From positions 50,968 to 114,967 of the IMG/VR virus record IMGVR_UViG_3300007512_000011: DNA of 64,000 nucleotides. The stretch is one strand, 5' to 3'. Shown here one piece after another: positions 25,784 to 35,033 of this stretch. The position numbers and the translations under genes were made by a program. This stretch comes from a virus. The notes under the pieces were generated by a model. The model worked only from the letters and a program-made list of their open reading frames with translations. It was not told where the DNA came from and made no database searches. Every line of letters begins with the position of its first letter. Position 1 is the stretch's first letter.

Positions 25784-26053
25784 TCACTTAAAACGTTTTG
25801 GACCTATCTTTGTGCCTATCTCACCCATTGGCACCTCACGCACTGTCGTGTTAGGACTGCTCTGTGATCTCTTCGCTGCTTTGTTGCGCTTTTCAAATTC
25901 TTCCGACAGTCTCTCGATGAACCAGACCCGATACGGAATGGGTAAGGTTCTCACGTCAGAATAATTCATGCCAAGGTGATACTGCAGCAGAAAGGCCTGC
26001 TCTAGAAACTGGGCCCTGGTGTTATCCTGTGGGCCAAAAAAAATTGGAACCAA
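25784..26053 (-). CDS. gp51-like hub assembly protein, overlaps previous gene
   Basis: 89 codons from a TTG at 26053; the true N-terminus is uncertain. The conserved-looking core is FLEQAFLLQYHLGMNYSDVR followed by LPIPYRVWFIERL, which resembles small chaperone-like proteins coded beside gp26 (gp51 in T4). It overlaps the gp26-like gene by 32 bases in the +1 frame. The TTG has no clear Shine-Dalgarno sequence, and the first internal ATG (25969) has none either and would cut into the conserved core. A T8 run at 26036-26043 lies in the overlap, so production by frameshift or transcript slippage from the upstream gene is a real possibility. Confidence 0.7.
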   Translation of the reverse strand: MVPIFFGPQDNTRAQFLEQAFLLQYHLGMNYSDVRTLPIPYRVWFIERLSEEFEKRNKAAKRSQSSPNTTVREVPMGEIGTKIGPKRFK

Positions 26054-26864
26054 GGGGAAGGGCCACCCGTGAGTCGGCGCTGCAGTGTGGGCAGCTCATC
26101 CAGACCCTCATATCAACACCCGGTTCATGTTCACTAATGTAGTTTCTGAGCTTTCTAGAATCCTGAGCAGGCATGTTTCTCACAAACATTCCTAGCTTAT
26201 TTCTATCAGCCACATTATCAACTGAGATAATCTGGTGGGACAGTCTAGTTGTGACCATGTTTTCAGCACCGCTGTCCATCATCTTTCGACGCCTATCAGC
26301 TGTTGTGGTTATCTCATTCTCATCATAGCCTGTCAAAAACTTAAACTGCACGACCTTTCCTGTGACAGGTAAGCGAAACTCAAAGCGATTCTCACCCGGT
26401 GAAACAGGTTCAAGCTCCAGACGCTTTATCTCCATTAGTGACAGGTCAAAGTCCTGGCTGCTAGATCTAGCGCACTCGGGACAGGACACAGTTGCTCCGT
26501 ATGATGATCCGTATCCGGTGATTCGAACCGACACCATTAAAGCGTTCTTATCCCCCAGCAGGAGCTCATCTACATCCACAGTCTTGTCAAGCAGGCATGA
26601 CTCCAAAAGAGTCTTAATGACGGTGCCCTGTTGAATAAGAGCTCGGGAGGTGAGAATGTCCTCCTCCTGTGCAGTCATCGCCTTTATCTCTAGCACATGT
26701 CTAGCGTGCATCGTTGAATTGGGATGATAGACCTTTCCCTCTGACGGAACTGGAACTGCTTCAACTGGAACCTGCCAGCCAAAGTCACTCTGCATCACGT
26801 CATGTTTTTGTATTCCCTCAGTTAGATCGTCCGGGTGGGACGCGCTCTCTTGCTGATCTGACAC
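26022..26864 (-). CDS. baseplate hub protein, gp26-like with zinc-ribbon cysteines
   Basis: 280 aa from GTG 26864, with AGAGG seven bases upstream. Two CxxC pairs, CPECARSSSQ (residues about 128-137) and SCPHCSADSR near the end, followed by PLGSNFFWPTG, are the signature of the T4 gp26 baseplate family; the four cysteines probably bind one zinc. The middle region is predicted alpha/beta (RLELEPVSPGENRFEFRLP). In T4 the protein is part of the central hub needed to nucleate the baseplate. Location between tube and tape measure, with the gp51-like gene following, matches T4 gene adjacency (26-51). Confidence 0.8.
   Translation of the reverse strand: MSDQQESASHPDDLTEGIQKHDVMQSDFGWQVPVEAVPVPSEGKVYHPNSTMHARHVLEIKAMTAQEEDILTSRALIQQGTVIKTLLESCLLDKTVDVDELLLGDKNALMVSVRITGYGSSYGATVSCPECARSSSQDFDLSLMEIKRLELEPVSPGENRFEFRLPVTGKVVQFKFLTGYDENEITTTADRRRKMMDSGAENMVTTRLSHQIISVDNVADRNKLGMFVRNMPAQDSRKLRNYISEHEPGVDMRVWMSCPHCSADSRVALPLGSNFFWPTG
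26036..26043 (-). other. T8 run in the gp26/gp51 overlap (candidate slippage site)
   Basis: On the minus strand the gp26 frame reads AAT TTT TTT TGG just before its stop; the gp51-like frame is +1. A +1 or -2 ribosomal shift, or RNA polymerase slippage on T8, would fuse the two proteins. No pseudoknot was assessed. Confidence 0.4.
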
Positions 26865-26866
26865 GT

Positions 26867-26898
26867 AAAAACCTCTGTTCTATCTATTCTAGAACAGA
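26867..26898 (-). terminator. terminator-like hairpin after the tail tube gene
   Basis: 9-bp stem (TCTGTTCTA/TAGAACAGA) with a 7-base loop, 43 bases past the tube stop. On the minus strand it is followed by GG and then TTTTT. It may reduce read-through from the abundant tube transcript into the hub genes. The AGAGG ribosome site of the gp26-like gene is at its base, so folding could also limit translation. Confidence 0.5.
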
Positions 26899-26940
26899 AA
26901 AATTCAGCTGTAAACTTGTACTAGCTCTTTCCAGCTTCTT

Positions 26941-27432
26941 TTAGAACTGGAGAACACAATTATCAAAGCGCAGCGTGAGAGAAATCTCAACGGGCTCTGT
27001 GTCATTATCGTATGTCAATGTATTGAAGTTGGCATTCTCAAGAAAGGCTCCCTTCATGTCCCAAAGCTCGACCACTGTTCCAATCGGATCGAGAAGCTTA
27101 AGCTGGACGTCCCTCTTGTAGAAATCCGCATAGCCAGCGCGACCGGAAACACTTTCGTAGTGAGTGCGAATCCATTCCATTACCTGCTGCGCACCGGAAG
27201 GCGCGATGGGATCGTGTAACGTAATTGACATATTTTGAAAAGTGAGACGACCAGCAACGTAGCGCTTTGCATTTATGAAGGGAATCTCCTTCATGGCAAT
27301 GTTCATATTTGGTCTAGCTGCCGTCTTCATTAGAAAGGCATCAACACCCTCAATGGCAAAAACCCATCTAAACTGTCGCTTCGGCTCAAATTTATTAGGA
27401 AGCATATCTGTAACTGATAGTGTTTCAGCCAT
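26941..27432 (-). CDS. tail tube protein (gp19-like)
   Basis: 163 aa, exactly the size of T4 gp19. Features of the family: an N-terminal strand FRWVFAIEGVDAFLMKTAAR, a middle MSITLHDPIAPSGAQQVMEW and a C-terminal TEPVEISLTLRFDNCVLQF. It polymerises into the inner tube through which DNA passes. It lies directly after the two sheath genes, as 18-19 in T4. AAGGAG lies upstream of the ATG, and a late-motif copy is 28 nt upstream. A hairpin follows the gene. Confidence 0.9.
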   Translation of the reverse strand: MAETLSVTDMLPNKFEPKRQFRWVFAIEGVDAFLMKTAARPNMNIAMKEIPFINAKRYVAGRLTFQNMSITLHDPIAPSGAQQVMEWIRTHYESVSGRAGYADFYKRDVQLKLLDPIGTVVELWDMKGAFLENANFNTLTYDNDTEPVEISLTLRFDNCVLQF

Positions 27433-27460
27433 TGGCTCTTCTCCTTAAGGTAAGATCATT

Positions 27461-27469
27461 CTTAAATAT
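27461..27469 (-). promoter_or_regulatory. late-promoter-like 9-mer ATATTTAAG
   Basis: Minus strand ATATTTAAG (GATATTTAAG with the preceding base), 28 nt upstream of the tube ATG. The tube gene also has a strong ribosome site and a downstream hairpin, fitting an independently transcribed abundant late gene. Confidence 0.45.
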
Positions 27470-27493
27470 CTGACTGCACATAATTCTTCTCTA

Positions 27494-30400
27494 CTAAACC
27501 TCCGCACCTGCATTTGTTACCACAAAGTCCAGCGCGATGAATTCTGCGGTTCGTGTAGGCTGTATAAAAATCTTTCCTCGAAGGGTATTATTTTCAACAT
27601 CAGCCTGTGTCGTTGTTGTCGTGTCAATCACCACCTTGTAGCGGTCCACACCGGATCTTTCTTGGATGCTCTGCAGAATCGGTGTTACTAGCGCATTAAA
27701 CCGATCAAGTGTCTCCTGCCTATTCGGCTCAAACAGCAGTGTGTTTGCAATGTTTCGGACAGATCGACGAATATCGATTAGAAGTCGACGAACATTTACT
27801 CGATCCAAGGAGGACTGTGATGCAAGCAGCGTCTTTTGTCCCCAGACCACAAGGCCTGTCCCAGGGAATGATGTTATCGGATTGATATCAGCATCATACA
27901 GATCATCTAGATTCGATCTCTTCAGTGGAAGTGAGGACCTAACTGCATTCAATGCGCCTCTGGAGAATCCAGCCGGTGCATACCAGGGGAATCCAATTGC
28001 ATCATTAAGTGAGAAAGCGCCTAGCACGCTAACAGAAGGGGGTACTTGAACATTGGTATTTGTCGTCGGATCAGTAACAATTGTATCTGGGAAGTATGCT
28101 GCTGCGAACGATGAGTCAAGGGCACGATCCTTAAATGCTGTGACTGTATTGCCCACATGAACCTGCTGCTGTGATCCTGTTACAATTGTGTTTAGTGTAT
28201 CTCTCTCCTCGACATCCATAATGTAGAGCGCATCAAATCTATCCTCTACAGCATCGATGGCAAAATCTGTAACAGCATCGTGCCTAATACCGGGAATTGC
28301 TAGAAGCTTAATGTCTACATCAGCCTTGGTAGCCATAATATCAACAGCCTTTCTGTAAGCTGCGACTGTGGAACCGTCTGTTCCTCCCTGATTTCCGGAG
28401 TCATCCATCTCTCTCTTAGCTGCAACATTAAGCAGATTTGCCTTTTCCTTGTTAAAGATGTTGACACCGTCAAATCCTCCCTGCAGAAAGAACGTGAACT
28501 TCGCGTACTTGCGATTTCCAGGCTTCCTAAGATCATCTGGTTTGAATGCGCGAGTCTTGTCTGCAATACTTGTTGGGATACTACCGTCTCTTGTGTAAGA
28601 AGCACTCACCCACTGCGACGGGTCAGCAAGGCCATCTGAGCCGGTTCGAATCTTAATTCTCTCAAGTGAGAATAGATTGTTATTGAATCTATCAGCATCC
28701 AAAACTGTTCCACCAGAATCTGCCTTTCCTGTATTATTACCAACAGATATATTTCTCACATCATCTCTAAATGATGAGAAATACGTTGTAAAGCTGTCAA
28801 TTGTCCTGTCGCGAACACCAACCCTATTTGGTTCGTCCAGACTGTCCTTTCTTGTGAACTGGACACCCCAATAAAGAGATGTAAGAGCTCGATCGTTCGG
28901 GAAGATTCCCACCTTCACACTCTCACGAAGCGGAACAGGTGGTTCGACGGTTCGCTTTAGAATTGTTAGTGAATCTCCAGCCTTACCCCATGTCGATTCT
29001 GATGCAAATCCAACATCTGTGAGAGGATCACTTCCTGATGTCACTAAGTGATTCGGACCTCTCATTCCCATTGGGAGTGAGTCGTTGGGAATAACTCCAT
29101 TCTTGAGCGCTGTGCTTTGCTCAATTCTTATTAGATTTGACTGCACTGGGTGGTCACCATCAACAACAATCTTTTGTGATCCAGCATTCTTATCAAAATC
29201 ATAAAATGTATTTTGATCTCCAATCACCCTTGCTACAAATCTATCTGATCCGGGATCTAGAGAGAGACCACGATATTGCTCAAGAATAGCCTTCTCATTG
29301 TCTGAGTCATAGTAATCCCGAACAATAAGATCAAAGTTTCCAAACTTATTTGTATCAGCTGTCGATTTCTGAATATTCTCAATAGAGATCTTTACCTTTT
29401 TATTTCCGATAGCACCGTCATCTAGAGAGTGTACCCTAAAGAGGTTGTACTTAGACCCACCAAAATCCTGACTGATGACATATGGTGAAACTGATGCAGC
29501 AAAACGTGTCTCGAAGTTCTCATAATCAGGTTGTGTTGCTGACCCATTGTTTCTTGCAGCACTACCTGTTGTCAGGAAAGCAATTGGCTCCAGGGTGTCA
29601 CCGCTCGGTAGTAGTGTTCCACTTCCGGGATACACAATGCCAACGCCCGTTACAACTGCAAGAGTTGGATGAATATCATAGCTAGAATAGAGAAGGTGTC
29701 CCTTCTTCTCTGCTAATAGCGGATCTGTGTTGAGGACATCAGCAAAGTAATTACTAGACCTAAGGTCAAAGGAGCATGTGATGACATTTGGATTTTCGGC
29801 GGTATTCTTATGCCCATTCAGAAGCATCACAAACTCCTGATTTGACAGGTTGACAGCACCTGTTATGCAGCCTTGAAGACTTGCTCCGTGATTGCCAAGT
29901 ATTGCTGGGCTTGTATTCGAGGGCTGGCCGTTTGATCCTGTGGCACTAACAGAAGATGCAGAAAGTGCGGGTATTACTCCAGAAGGTGCAAAAATCATCC
30001 CTCGAACAATTGGAACGGATCCATTCATACCTGTCCAGAAATGATTTACTCTATTTGATGCCTGATGAATGATACCCGCATCACTAAAGACTGTTGAACC
30101 TGCCGATTCCGACATGTACACACCAAGAATGTGTGTTCTTCCTAGATTTCCTTTATCCACAGCGTAGACATTTTTTCCCACACTGCCATTGTTCTGGGGA
30201 AGCTTCTGTCCAACTATGAACCCAGCATTCGTCACCTTGCCAGATGTTGCATTCTTCTTTTTGCCATCACCCACGCCAAGAACACGAACATATGTCAATG
30301 CTTGCGCATTTCTTAGCCATTCATTCACAGCGATTGGCCCGAACCTCTCACCGTCAGTGTTTCCAAAGGTATTTGCAAAATCTCTATAGCTAGCAACTGT

Positions 30401-30541
30401 TACAGGAACAAAGGCTGGGCCTCTTTCTGCAGTTCCAATCACACCAGCAGGTGTACCAACAGGCCCGCTCGTAGAGCGTCGCCCAGAGACGTCGATTTCT
30501 CTTGTGCTAACTCCAGCACTTCTGAAGACTATTTCGGCCAT
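27494..30541 (-). CDS. tail sheath protein, paralogue 2 (1015 aa)
   Basis: gp18-like contractile sheath. The N-terminal linker-arm region (VFRSAGVSTREIDVSGRRS, GTAERGPAFVPVTVASYRDF) and the C-terminal core domain (VNVRRLLIDIRRSVRNIANT, VDRYKVVIDTTTTTQADVEN, RGKIFIQPTRTAEFIALDFV) are typical of sheath proteins. The middle 600 residues are variable and probably form protruding domains; T4 gp18 is 659 aa, so this form is unusually large. It shares the whole architecture with the preceding gene (30578-33751), but the middle parts differ. GGAG and a late-motif copy lie upstream of the start. Whether both proteins enter the same sheath cannot be read from the sequence. Confidence 0.9.
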   Translation of the reverse strand: MAEIVFRSAGVSTREIDVSGRRSTSGPVGTPAGVIGTAERGPAFVPVTVASYRDFANTFGNTDGERFGPIAVNEWLRNAQALTYVRVLGVGDGKKKNATSGKVTNAGFIVGQKLPQNNGSVGKNVYAVDKGNLGRTHILGVYMSESAGSTVFSDAGIIHQASNRVNHFWTGMNGSVPIVRGMIFAPSGVIPALSASSVSATGSNGQPSNTSPAILGNHGASLQGCITGAVNLSNQEFVMLLNGHKNTAENPNVITCSFDLRSSNYFADVLNTDPLLAEKKGHLLYSSYDIHPTLAVVTGVGIVYPGSGTLLPSGDTLEPIAFLTTGSAARNNGSATQPDYENFETRFAASVSPYVISQDFGGSKYNLFRVHSLDDGAIGNKKVKISIENIQKSTADTNKFGNFDLIVRDYYDSDNEKAILEQYRGLSLDPGSDRFVARVIGDQNTFYDFDKNAGSQKIVVDGDHPVQSNLIRIEQSTALKNGVIPNDSLPMGMRGPNHLVTSGSDPLTDVGFASESTWGKAGDSLTILKRTVEPPVPLRESVKVGIFPNDRALTSLYWGVQFTRKDSLDEPNRVGVRDRTIDSFTTYFSSFRDDVRNISVGNNTGKADSGGTVLDADRFNNNLFSLERIKIRTGSDGLADPSQWVSASYTRDGSIPTSIADKTRAFKPDDLRKPGNRKYAKFTFFLQGGFDGVNIFNKEKANLLNVAAKREMDDSGNQGGTDGSTVAAYRKAVDIMATKADVDIKLLAIPGIRHDAVTDFAIDAVEDRFDALYIMDVEERDTLNTIVTGSQQQVHVGNTVTAFKDRALDSSFAAAYFPDTIVTDPTTNTNVQVPPSVSVLGAFSLNDAIGFPWYAPAGFSRGALNAVRSSLPLKRSNLDDLYDADINPITSFPGTGLVVWGQKTLLASQSSLDRVNVRRLLIDIRRSVRNIANTLLFEPNRQETLDRFNALVTPILQSIQERSGVDRYKVVIDTTTTTQADVENNTLRGKIFIQPTRTAEFIALDFVVTNAGAEV

Positions 30542-30565
30542 TTAGAATTCTCCGATAGTGTCATA

Positions 30566-30574
30566 CATACATAT
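30566..30574 (-). promoter_or_regulatory. late-promoter-like 9-mer ATATGTATG
   Basis: Minus strand ATATGTATG (within AAAATATGTATGTATGAC), 24 nt upstream of the second sheath gene and just after the first sheath stop. Independent initiation would allow the two sheath genes to be made in different amounts. Confidence 0.45.
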
Positions 30575-30577
30575 TTT

Positions 30578-33500
30578 CTACTCAAAACTAACTCCAGAAG
30601 TTGTTATAATGAAGTCAATTGCAATAAATTCAACTGCTCTTGTTGGCACTAAGACTATACGACCGTTAAGTCGATTTTGCTCGACATCATTCTGTGTATT
30701 ATTTGACTCGTCCATAACAACGCTGAATTGATCGATCCCTTGCTGGGATTGAATTAGTGATAACAGCGGTGTTACCTGTGCAACAAATCGCGCTCTTGTT
30801 TCTGGTGTGTTCTGTTCGAAAACTATCTTATTGGCCACATCAGAGATGATTCGCTTAGCTTCAAGAAGCATTCGTCTTACATTAACCCTGTCCAGAGCAG
30901 TCCTTGCCTGTTGGAGAGTTTTCTGACCAAATATCACGAATCCAGCATTGGGAAATGTTGCAATTGGGTTAATTTTTGACTCATAGAGATCATCTCGATC
31001 CCCTGCATTAAGGCGAATCTCTGTGTTTACTACAAAGTCTAAAGATGCTCTATTAAATCCTGCTGGTGCGAACCACGGGTATGAAACATTATCATTAAAC
31101 CCTAAGGCTCCCAAGACGGCGACACTAGCAGGTGTTTGAACAATTCTATTATTGATAGGATCTGTGATAGAAACATCTGGAAAATATGCTGCAGCGTAGT
31201 TTGTATCGAGTGCCCTTCCGTCAAATTGCTCTATAGTCTTTGCAACATCGGGTCGATTTGCACTATCTTCATAAAGCCTATTTCCGTCTCCGTCATAAGC
31301 CGGAACATCCAGAACATAAATTGCTTTGCTGTAATCTTCAGCAAGGTCTGTCACAAAGTCTGTCACCTTCCTATCTCGAATGCCTGGAATGACCAGTATA
31401 TTAATTCGTGATGAGAGCTCATCGGTCAGAATCTCTGCTGCTGCCCTGTAGGATAGAACAGTGCTGTTATTCTTTCCGGCACCTATGCCCATTGATGTAC
31501 TCAAACCGATATTCAAGGCGTTGCCGTCTGTGCTACTAGCATTTGCCTCTGAAGCCTTTCCATTTGTATCAGAAGATGTTGCCCTGTCATTGAGCCGAGC
31601 CATATCCCTATCAAGAACATTGACACCGTCAAATCCCCCGTAGAAGAAATTTGTGAACTTAGCAAAGCTTGTGAACTTATTGAAGAACACAGAGCCTGTC
31701 AGTGAGACAAGTGATGCGAAAGTAAGCCTTCCCTTTGAGACTCCATCACCAACAGTATAGAATGTGGGCAGCGGTGTGCCGTTTCTAATGTATGCTGCGT
31801 CTAGCATGTGCTCAGCAGCTGTTCCCGTTATCCGATCGACAATGCCTCTGTTTAGACCAGGGATTCCACTGCCAGTAAATGTGGTAATTGTATTGCCAAA
31901 AGCAACTCTTGCAAGGGTGAATTTATTATTATTAAACTCATCTCTTCCCGCACCTGTCACAAGTAAGTCCATCTCCTGAATTCCAAGCAGCTTTGTGTAA
32001 TTTGAAATTAGAGGGTTAGGCTGGCTCGAAACATTTGGATTAAAAATAGACTCCTTGAGTGTTCCACTAGATGGAACTATCTCGAATTTTGTTCCCCAGT
32101 AAAATCTAGAATCCACCCTCTCAGAATTTCCCGGAGAGCCGGCGAGTCCGCCTGATGCCACCCTGCCCCTTGTCACCTTAAAGCGATATGGGACTGGTGG
32201 AACAATTGATCCTGAAAGTCCACCTCGTAGCTCTGATGTTCCGGGTATTAACGAAATACCTTCCCATGATAGAGCAAGTCTTGTCCCTGCAAATCCCTCT
32301 GATTGGGCAGAGGTGGCATTGTCTGCTAATGTCTCAGTTGTCTTGAGAGCAGGAATGCCATGGAATCCGAAGGGAAGAGCACTGACGGGTATTTTTCCCT
32401 CCTCCACGTTGGGATGCATTATAATCCTTACTCGGCTTGAAACATTTGGATATTTTCCAGATACCAGTAATCTTCTTTCATCGGATGTTTCTGCATCGAA
32501 ATTATAAGCGACCTTCAGATCTCCAACTTTTCTGGCGACGTAATTTTCATCATTTGGATTAAGTGTACAAAGTGGATATTGCTCGAGGATCTCAGGATTA
32601 GTATCAATATCACTAAAAGATCTTACAAGAACGGTAAATGTACCAAACTTATCTTTTGGATCAGTTGATTTTCTAAGTTCTGCAATGGAAACCTTGTACA
32701 GTGTGTTTGCTTCCGATCCATCTGCTATCGTTTCAAAGTGAAATAGATCGTATTCTCTCTTTCCGTATGGCTGTGAAATAAACTTTGTGGTGCGAGGTGT
32801 GCGATATCTGGTATCAAATCGACCGTATGAATCTCTAAAGGCTTCAGATGCTCCATTTTCAGCTGATGTGGTGTTAGTACCTGACGCCAGCCCAACTGAA
32901 AAATCATAATCACTTACAGGTGCTATCTCATGTTCAACAGGAAAGTGAGCGTATAGCAGGTGCTGTTCTTCCTGGAACCTCTCTGGATCAGTGTTAAGAA
33001 CATTTGCGATGTAGTGCTTATTTTCAGGATCAAGAGACGCTGTGAAGATCTTTATCGAAGTGTGTCCTTCTGCGGTTCCAAATCCTGTTGAGGTTGAAGA
33101 TACAACAAGCTTAAACGTGTTAAAGAGAGGGTTTGATGAACCGGATTCAATTGTTGCAACTGAATTTCTTACATCTGCAGGCGAATAAGAACTTGAAGCG
33201 TTCAGTATTTGCATTCGTGTTCCAGTTGCTGACATTATCATGCCACGAACAAGATACACATAGTCTCCGCCGTTGACAATGTCGTAGCTGTCGTTATCAG
33301 TAAAGACTGGAAAACCTATTGTTTCTGTTGATGCAGACACAAAGTGACGCGCTACAAGAAACTGGACCGCACCATTATGGCCAGCGGATCCTCCTCCAGC
33401 GGCTGTACTCTTGATAATAAACCCAGCATTCTTGACGACTCCCTGGGTTATTGTCTTTTCAAAATCTGTTACAGTCTCATTTGATCCTGCGCCTAGCACA

Positions 33501-33751
33501 CGAACAAATGTAAGTGCTGTTCTGTTCTTTAAGAACTCACGAACAGCATAGGGTCCAAACTTCTTGTGATCAAGGGTTCCAAAACGTGCTTCAAAATCCG
33601 CAAATGATCCAACAGTCACAGGAACAAATGCAGGACCGGTCTTCGAAGTTCCCGCAACACCAGCTGGCACACCAATAATTTCTGATTCTCGTTGCGAAAG
33701 ATCGACTTCACGTTCGAAAAACCCTGGTGATCTAAAGATCTGTTCAGCCAT
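30578..33751 (-). CDS. tail sheath protein, paralogue 1 (1057 aa)
   Basis: gp18-like sheath. N-terminus IFRSPGFFEREVDLSQRES with GTSKTGPAFVPVTVGSFADF and C-terminus VNVRRMLLEAKRIISDVANK, IDQFSVVMDESNNTQNDVEQ, VLVPTRAVEFIAIDFIITT match the neighbouring sheath closely at both ends. The middle carries an extra Ser/Asn-rich segment (residues about 735-780, KASEANASSTDGNALNIGL) absent from the other copy. Contractile sheath proteins surround the tube and shorten on DNA injection. It is the first tail gene after the neck genes. Two related sequences (ATATTTATA and GTATTTATC) lie upstream of the start. Confidence 0.9.
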   Translation of the reverse strand: MAEQIFRSPGFFEREVDLSQRESEIIGVPAGVAGTSKTGPAFVPVTVGSFADFEARFGTLDHKKFGPYAVREFLKNRTALTFVRVLGAGSNETVTDFEKTITQGVVKNAGFIIKSTAAGGGSAGHNGAVQFLVARHFVSASTETIGFPVFTDNDSYDIVNGGDYVYLVRGMIMSATGTRMQILNASSSYSPADVRNSVATIESGSSNPLFNTFKLVVSSTSTGFGTAEGHTSIKIFTASLDPENKHYIANVLNTDPERFQEEQHLLYAHFPVEHEIAPVSDYDFSVGLASGTNTTSAENGASEAFRDSYGRFDTRYRTPRTTKFISQPYGKREYDLFHFETIADGSEANTLYKVSIAELRKSTDPKDKFGTFTVLVRSFSDIDTNPEILEQYPLCTLNPNDENYVARKVGDLKVAYNFDAETSDERRLLVSGKYPNVSSRVRIIMHPNVEEGKIPVSALPFGFHGIPALKTTETLADNATSAQSEGFAGTRLALSWEGISLIPGTSELRGGLSGSIVPPVPYRFKVTRGRVASGGLAGSPGNSERVDSRFYWGTKFEIVPSSGTLKESIFNPNVSSQPNPLISNYTKLLGIQEMDLLVTGAGRDEFNNNKFTLARVAFGNTITTFTGSGIPGLNRGIVDRITGTAAEHMLDAAYIRNGTPLPTFYTVGDGVSKGRLTFASLVSLTGSVFFNKFTSFAKFTNFFYGGFDGVNVLDRDMARLNDRATSSDTNGKASEANASSTDGNALNIGLSTSMGIGAGKNNSTVLSYRAAAEILTDELSSRINILVIPGIRDRKVTDFVTDLAEDYSKAIYVLDVPAYDGDGNRLYEDSANRPDVAKTIEQFDGRALDTNYAAAYFPDVSITDPINNRIVQTPASVAVLGALGFNDNVSYPWFAPAGFNRASLDFVVNTEIRLNAGDRDDLYESKINPIATFPNAGFVIFGQKTLQQARTALDRVNVRRMLLEAKRIISDVANKIVFEQNTPETRARFVAQVTPLLSLIQSQQGIDQFSVVMDESNNTQNDVEQNRLNGRIVLVPTRAVEFIAIDFIITTSGVSFE

Positions 33752-33783
33752 TAATATTCTCCCGTACGCAGTTCACTACTGGC

Positions 33784-33792
33784 TATAAATAT
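33784..33792 (-). promoter_or_regulatory. late-promoter-like 9-mer ATATTTATA
   Basis: Minus strand ATATTTATA, 32 nt upstream of the first sheath ATG; a weaker second copy (GTATTTATC) lies 15 nt further upstream. The reverse complement contains the T4 late consensus TATAAATA, but that would point away from the gene. Confidence 0.45.
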
Positions 33793-33813
33793 GAGATAAA
33801 TACTCAATTGACC

Positions 33814-35031
33814 TCACTCAAATTCACGCATAATTTCCTTCACAACTCGAGCGCTTGCAACAGTTTCTCCCTTTCTCTGGTTGCGAGTAAGAATGGGGAC
33901 TCTTTTCTCAGTTTTCTTCTTCGTAATTGGGTCAATTGTTGTCTCAACAATCATGACATCAGATGCTCCTCTGCGCAAAGGTGTATTGCCCGATTTGTTC
34001 TTAATTTCAACATCTGACAAGATAAACTTATTTATGTCTCCATCTGAATTTGGACGCTGATCTACTTTAACAATGGGTGCATGTGACTCAAAAATTCCAA
34101 AATCAATCTGCGGTGCTGAGAATGTTCTGCGAAACGGTACTGGTAATCCTGGTTGACTTGGTGCCAAAATGTACGCTGGAACAATCATTGAAAATGTATA
34201 TCGAACTATACGTTCCTCAGACGAGAACTCAGTAAAATTATCAGCTGCTGTTAGTGGTGACTGTAGGTAGGCAACAAACTGATATCCTGTATCTGTCTCA
34301 AGCAAGTAATCATGACCCTGACCGCTGAAGTTGGCCATCATTGTCTCTATTAGCTGATTCATCTGAATCATGTACTGTGTCCAGAAGGTTACCTCATACT
34401 CAAGGGTGACAAATGTAGGATAGGGAATTGTTATAACTTCAAAGATATTGTCATTTAAACTACTTCCGAGAAGCTCTCCTGTCGAGGCTACCTCACTATT
34501 TACACCAACCTTGCTGCGTCGAGTTGCAACTGTATCCTCAATACTGCCACTAAAAGGTCTCGATGACTGATTTTCAAAATTTTTATTCGATGATACATTT
34601 TTCTGATTTTTCAGGCCCATCTTATTGATGATATTTTGGTAGTCTCTATCCTTCTTTCCTAGTCTTCTTTTAATGATATAGCTCTCTTGATCCTTGTGCG
34701 AGATGGGTGTTCTATACCCTGCCTGGGCTGGGTCATGAACAATTCGAACCCTTCTAATCGATATGATTGGTAGAATCAATGTATTGTTATTGTCTCGGAT
34801 GGGCTGGCGTCTGCGAGTTAGCGCAAATCTTTCACCTGTTGAAAATACAACGGGGACCTTGGTAGCCTGCTTATCCACCTCGACAACAAAGCTAAGTTTT
34901 CTATCAAAAAGACGAAACACAGACCTATCTGCATCCTCGACACCGACAGGAGGAATGGAAAAGTCCTCAGGAACGCTGGTTCCAGCGTATGGGTCCTGTA
35001 ATCCTCTCTTTACAATAGTTTCATCTGACAT
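33814..35031 (-). CDS. tail terminator / sheath stabiliser (gp15-like)
   Basis: 405 aa. The diagnostic segment is VITIPYPTFVTLEYEVTFWT followed by QMNQLIETMMANFSG (residues about 197-235), characteristic of T4 gp15-type proteins that cap the sheath and tube and join them to the neck. Later strands (QFVAYLQSPLTAADN, EERIVRYTFSMIVPAYILAP) fit the same fold. Position after gp14 and before sheath also agrees. It is longer than T4 gp15 (272 aa), mainly through a polar insertion at residues 130-185 and a basic C-terminus. The gene begins 2 bp after the preceding stop. Confidence 0.75.
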   Translation of the reverse strand: MSDETIVKRGLQDPYAGTSVPEDFSIPPVGVEDADRSVFRLFDRKLSFVVEVDKQATKVPVVFSTGERFALTRRRQPIRDNNNTLILPIISIRRVRIVHDPAQAGYRTPISHKDQESYIIKRRLGKKDRDYQNIINKMGLKNQKNVSSNKNFENQSSRPFSGSIEDTVATRRSKVGVNSEVASTGELLGSSLNDNIFEVITIPYPTFVTLEYEVTFWTQYMIQMNQLIETMMANFSGQGHDYLLETDTGYQFVAYLQSPLTAADNFTEFSSEERIVRYTFSMIVPAYILAPSQPGLPVPFRRTFSAPQIDFGIFESHAPIVKVDQRPNSDGDINKFILSDVEIKNKSGNTPLRRGASDVMIVETTIDPITKKKTEKRVPILTRNQRKGETVASARVVKEIMREFE

Positions 35032-35033
35032 CG

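Noticed and set aside
33784-33792. T4 late promoter TATAAATA on the plus strand
   Set aside because: The plus strand here has TATAAATA exactly, but it points away from every gene and there are no plus-strand genes. I treat it as the reverse complement of the virion-gene 9-mer instead.
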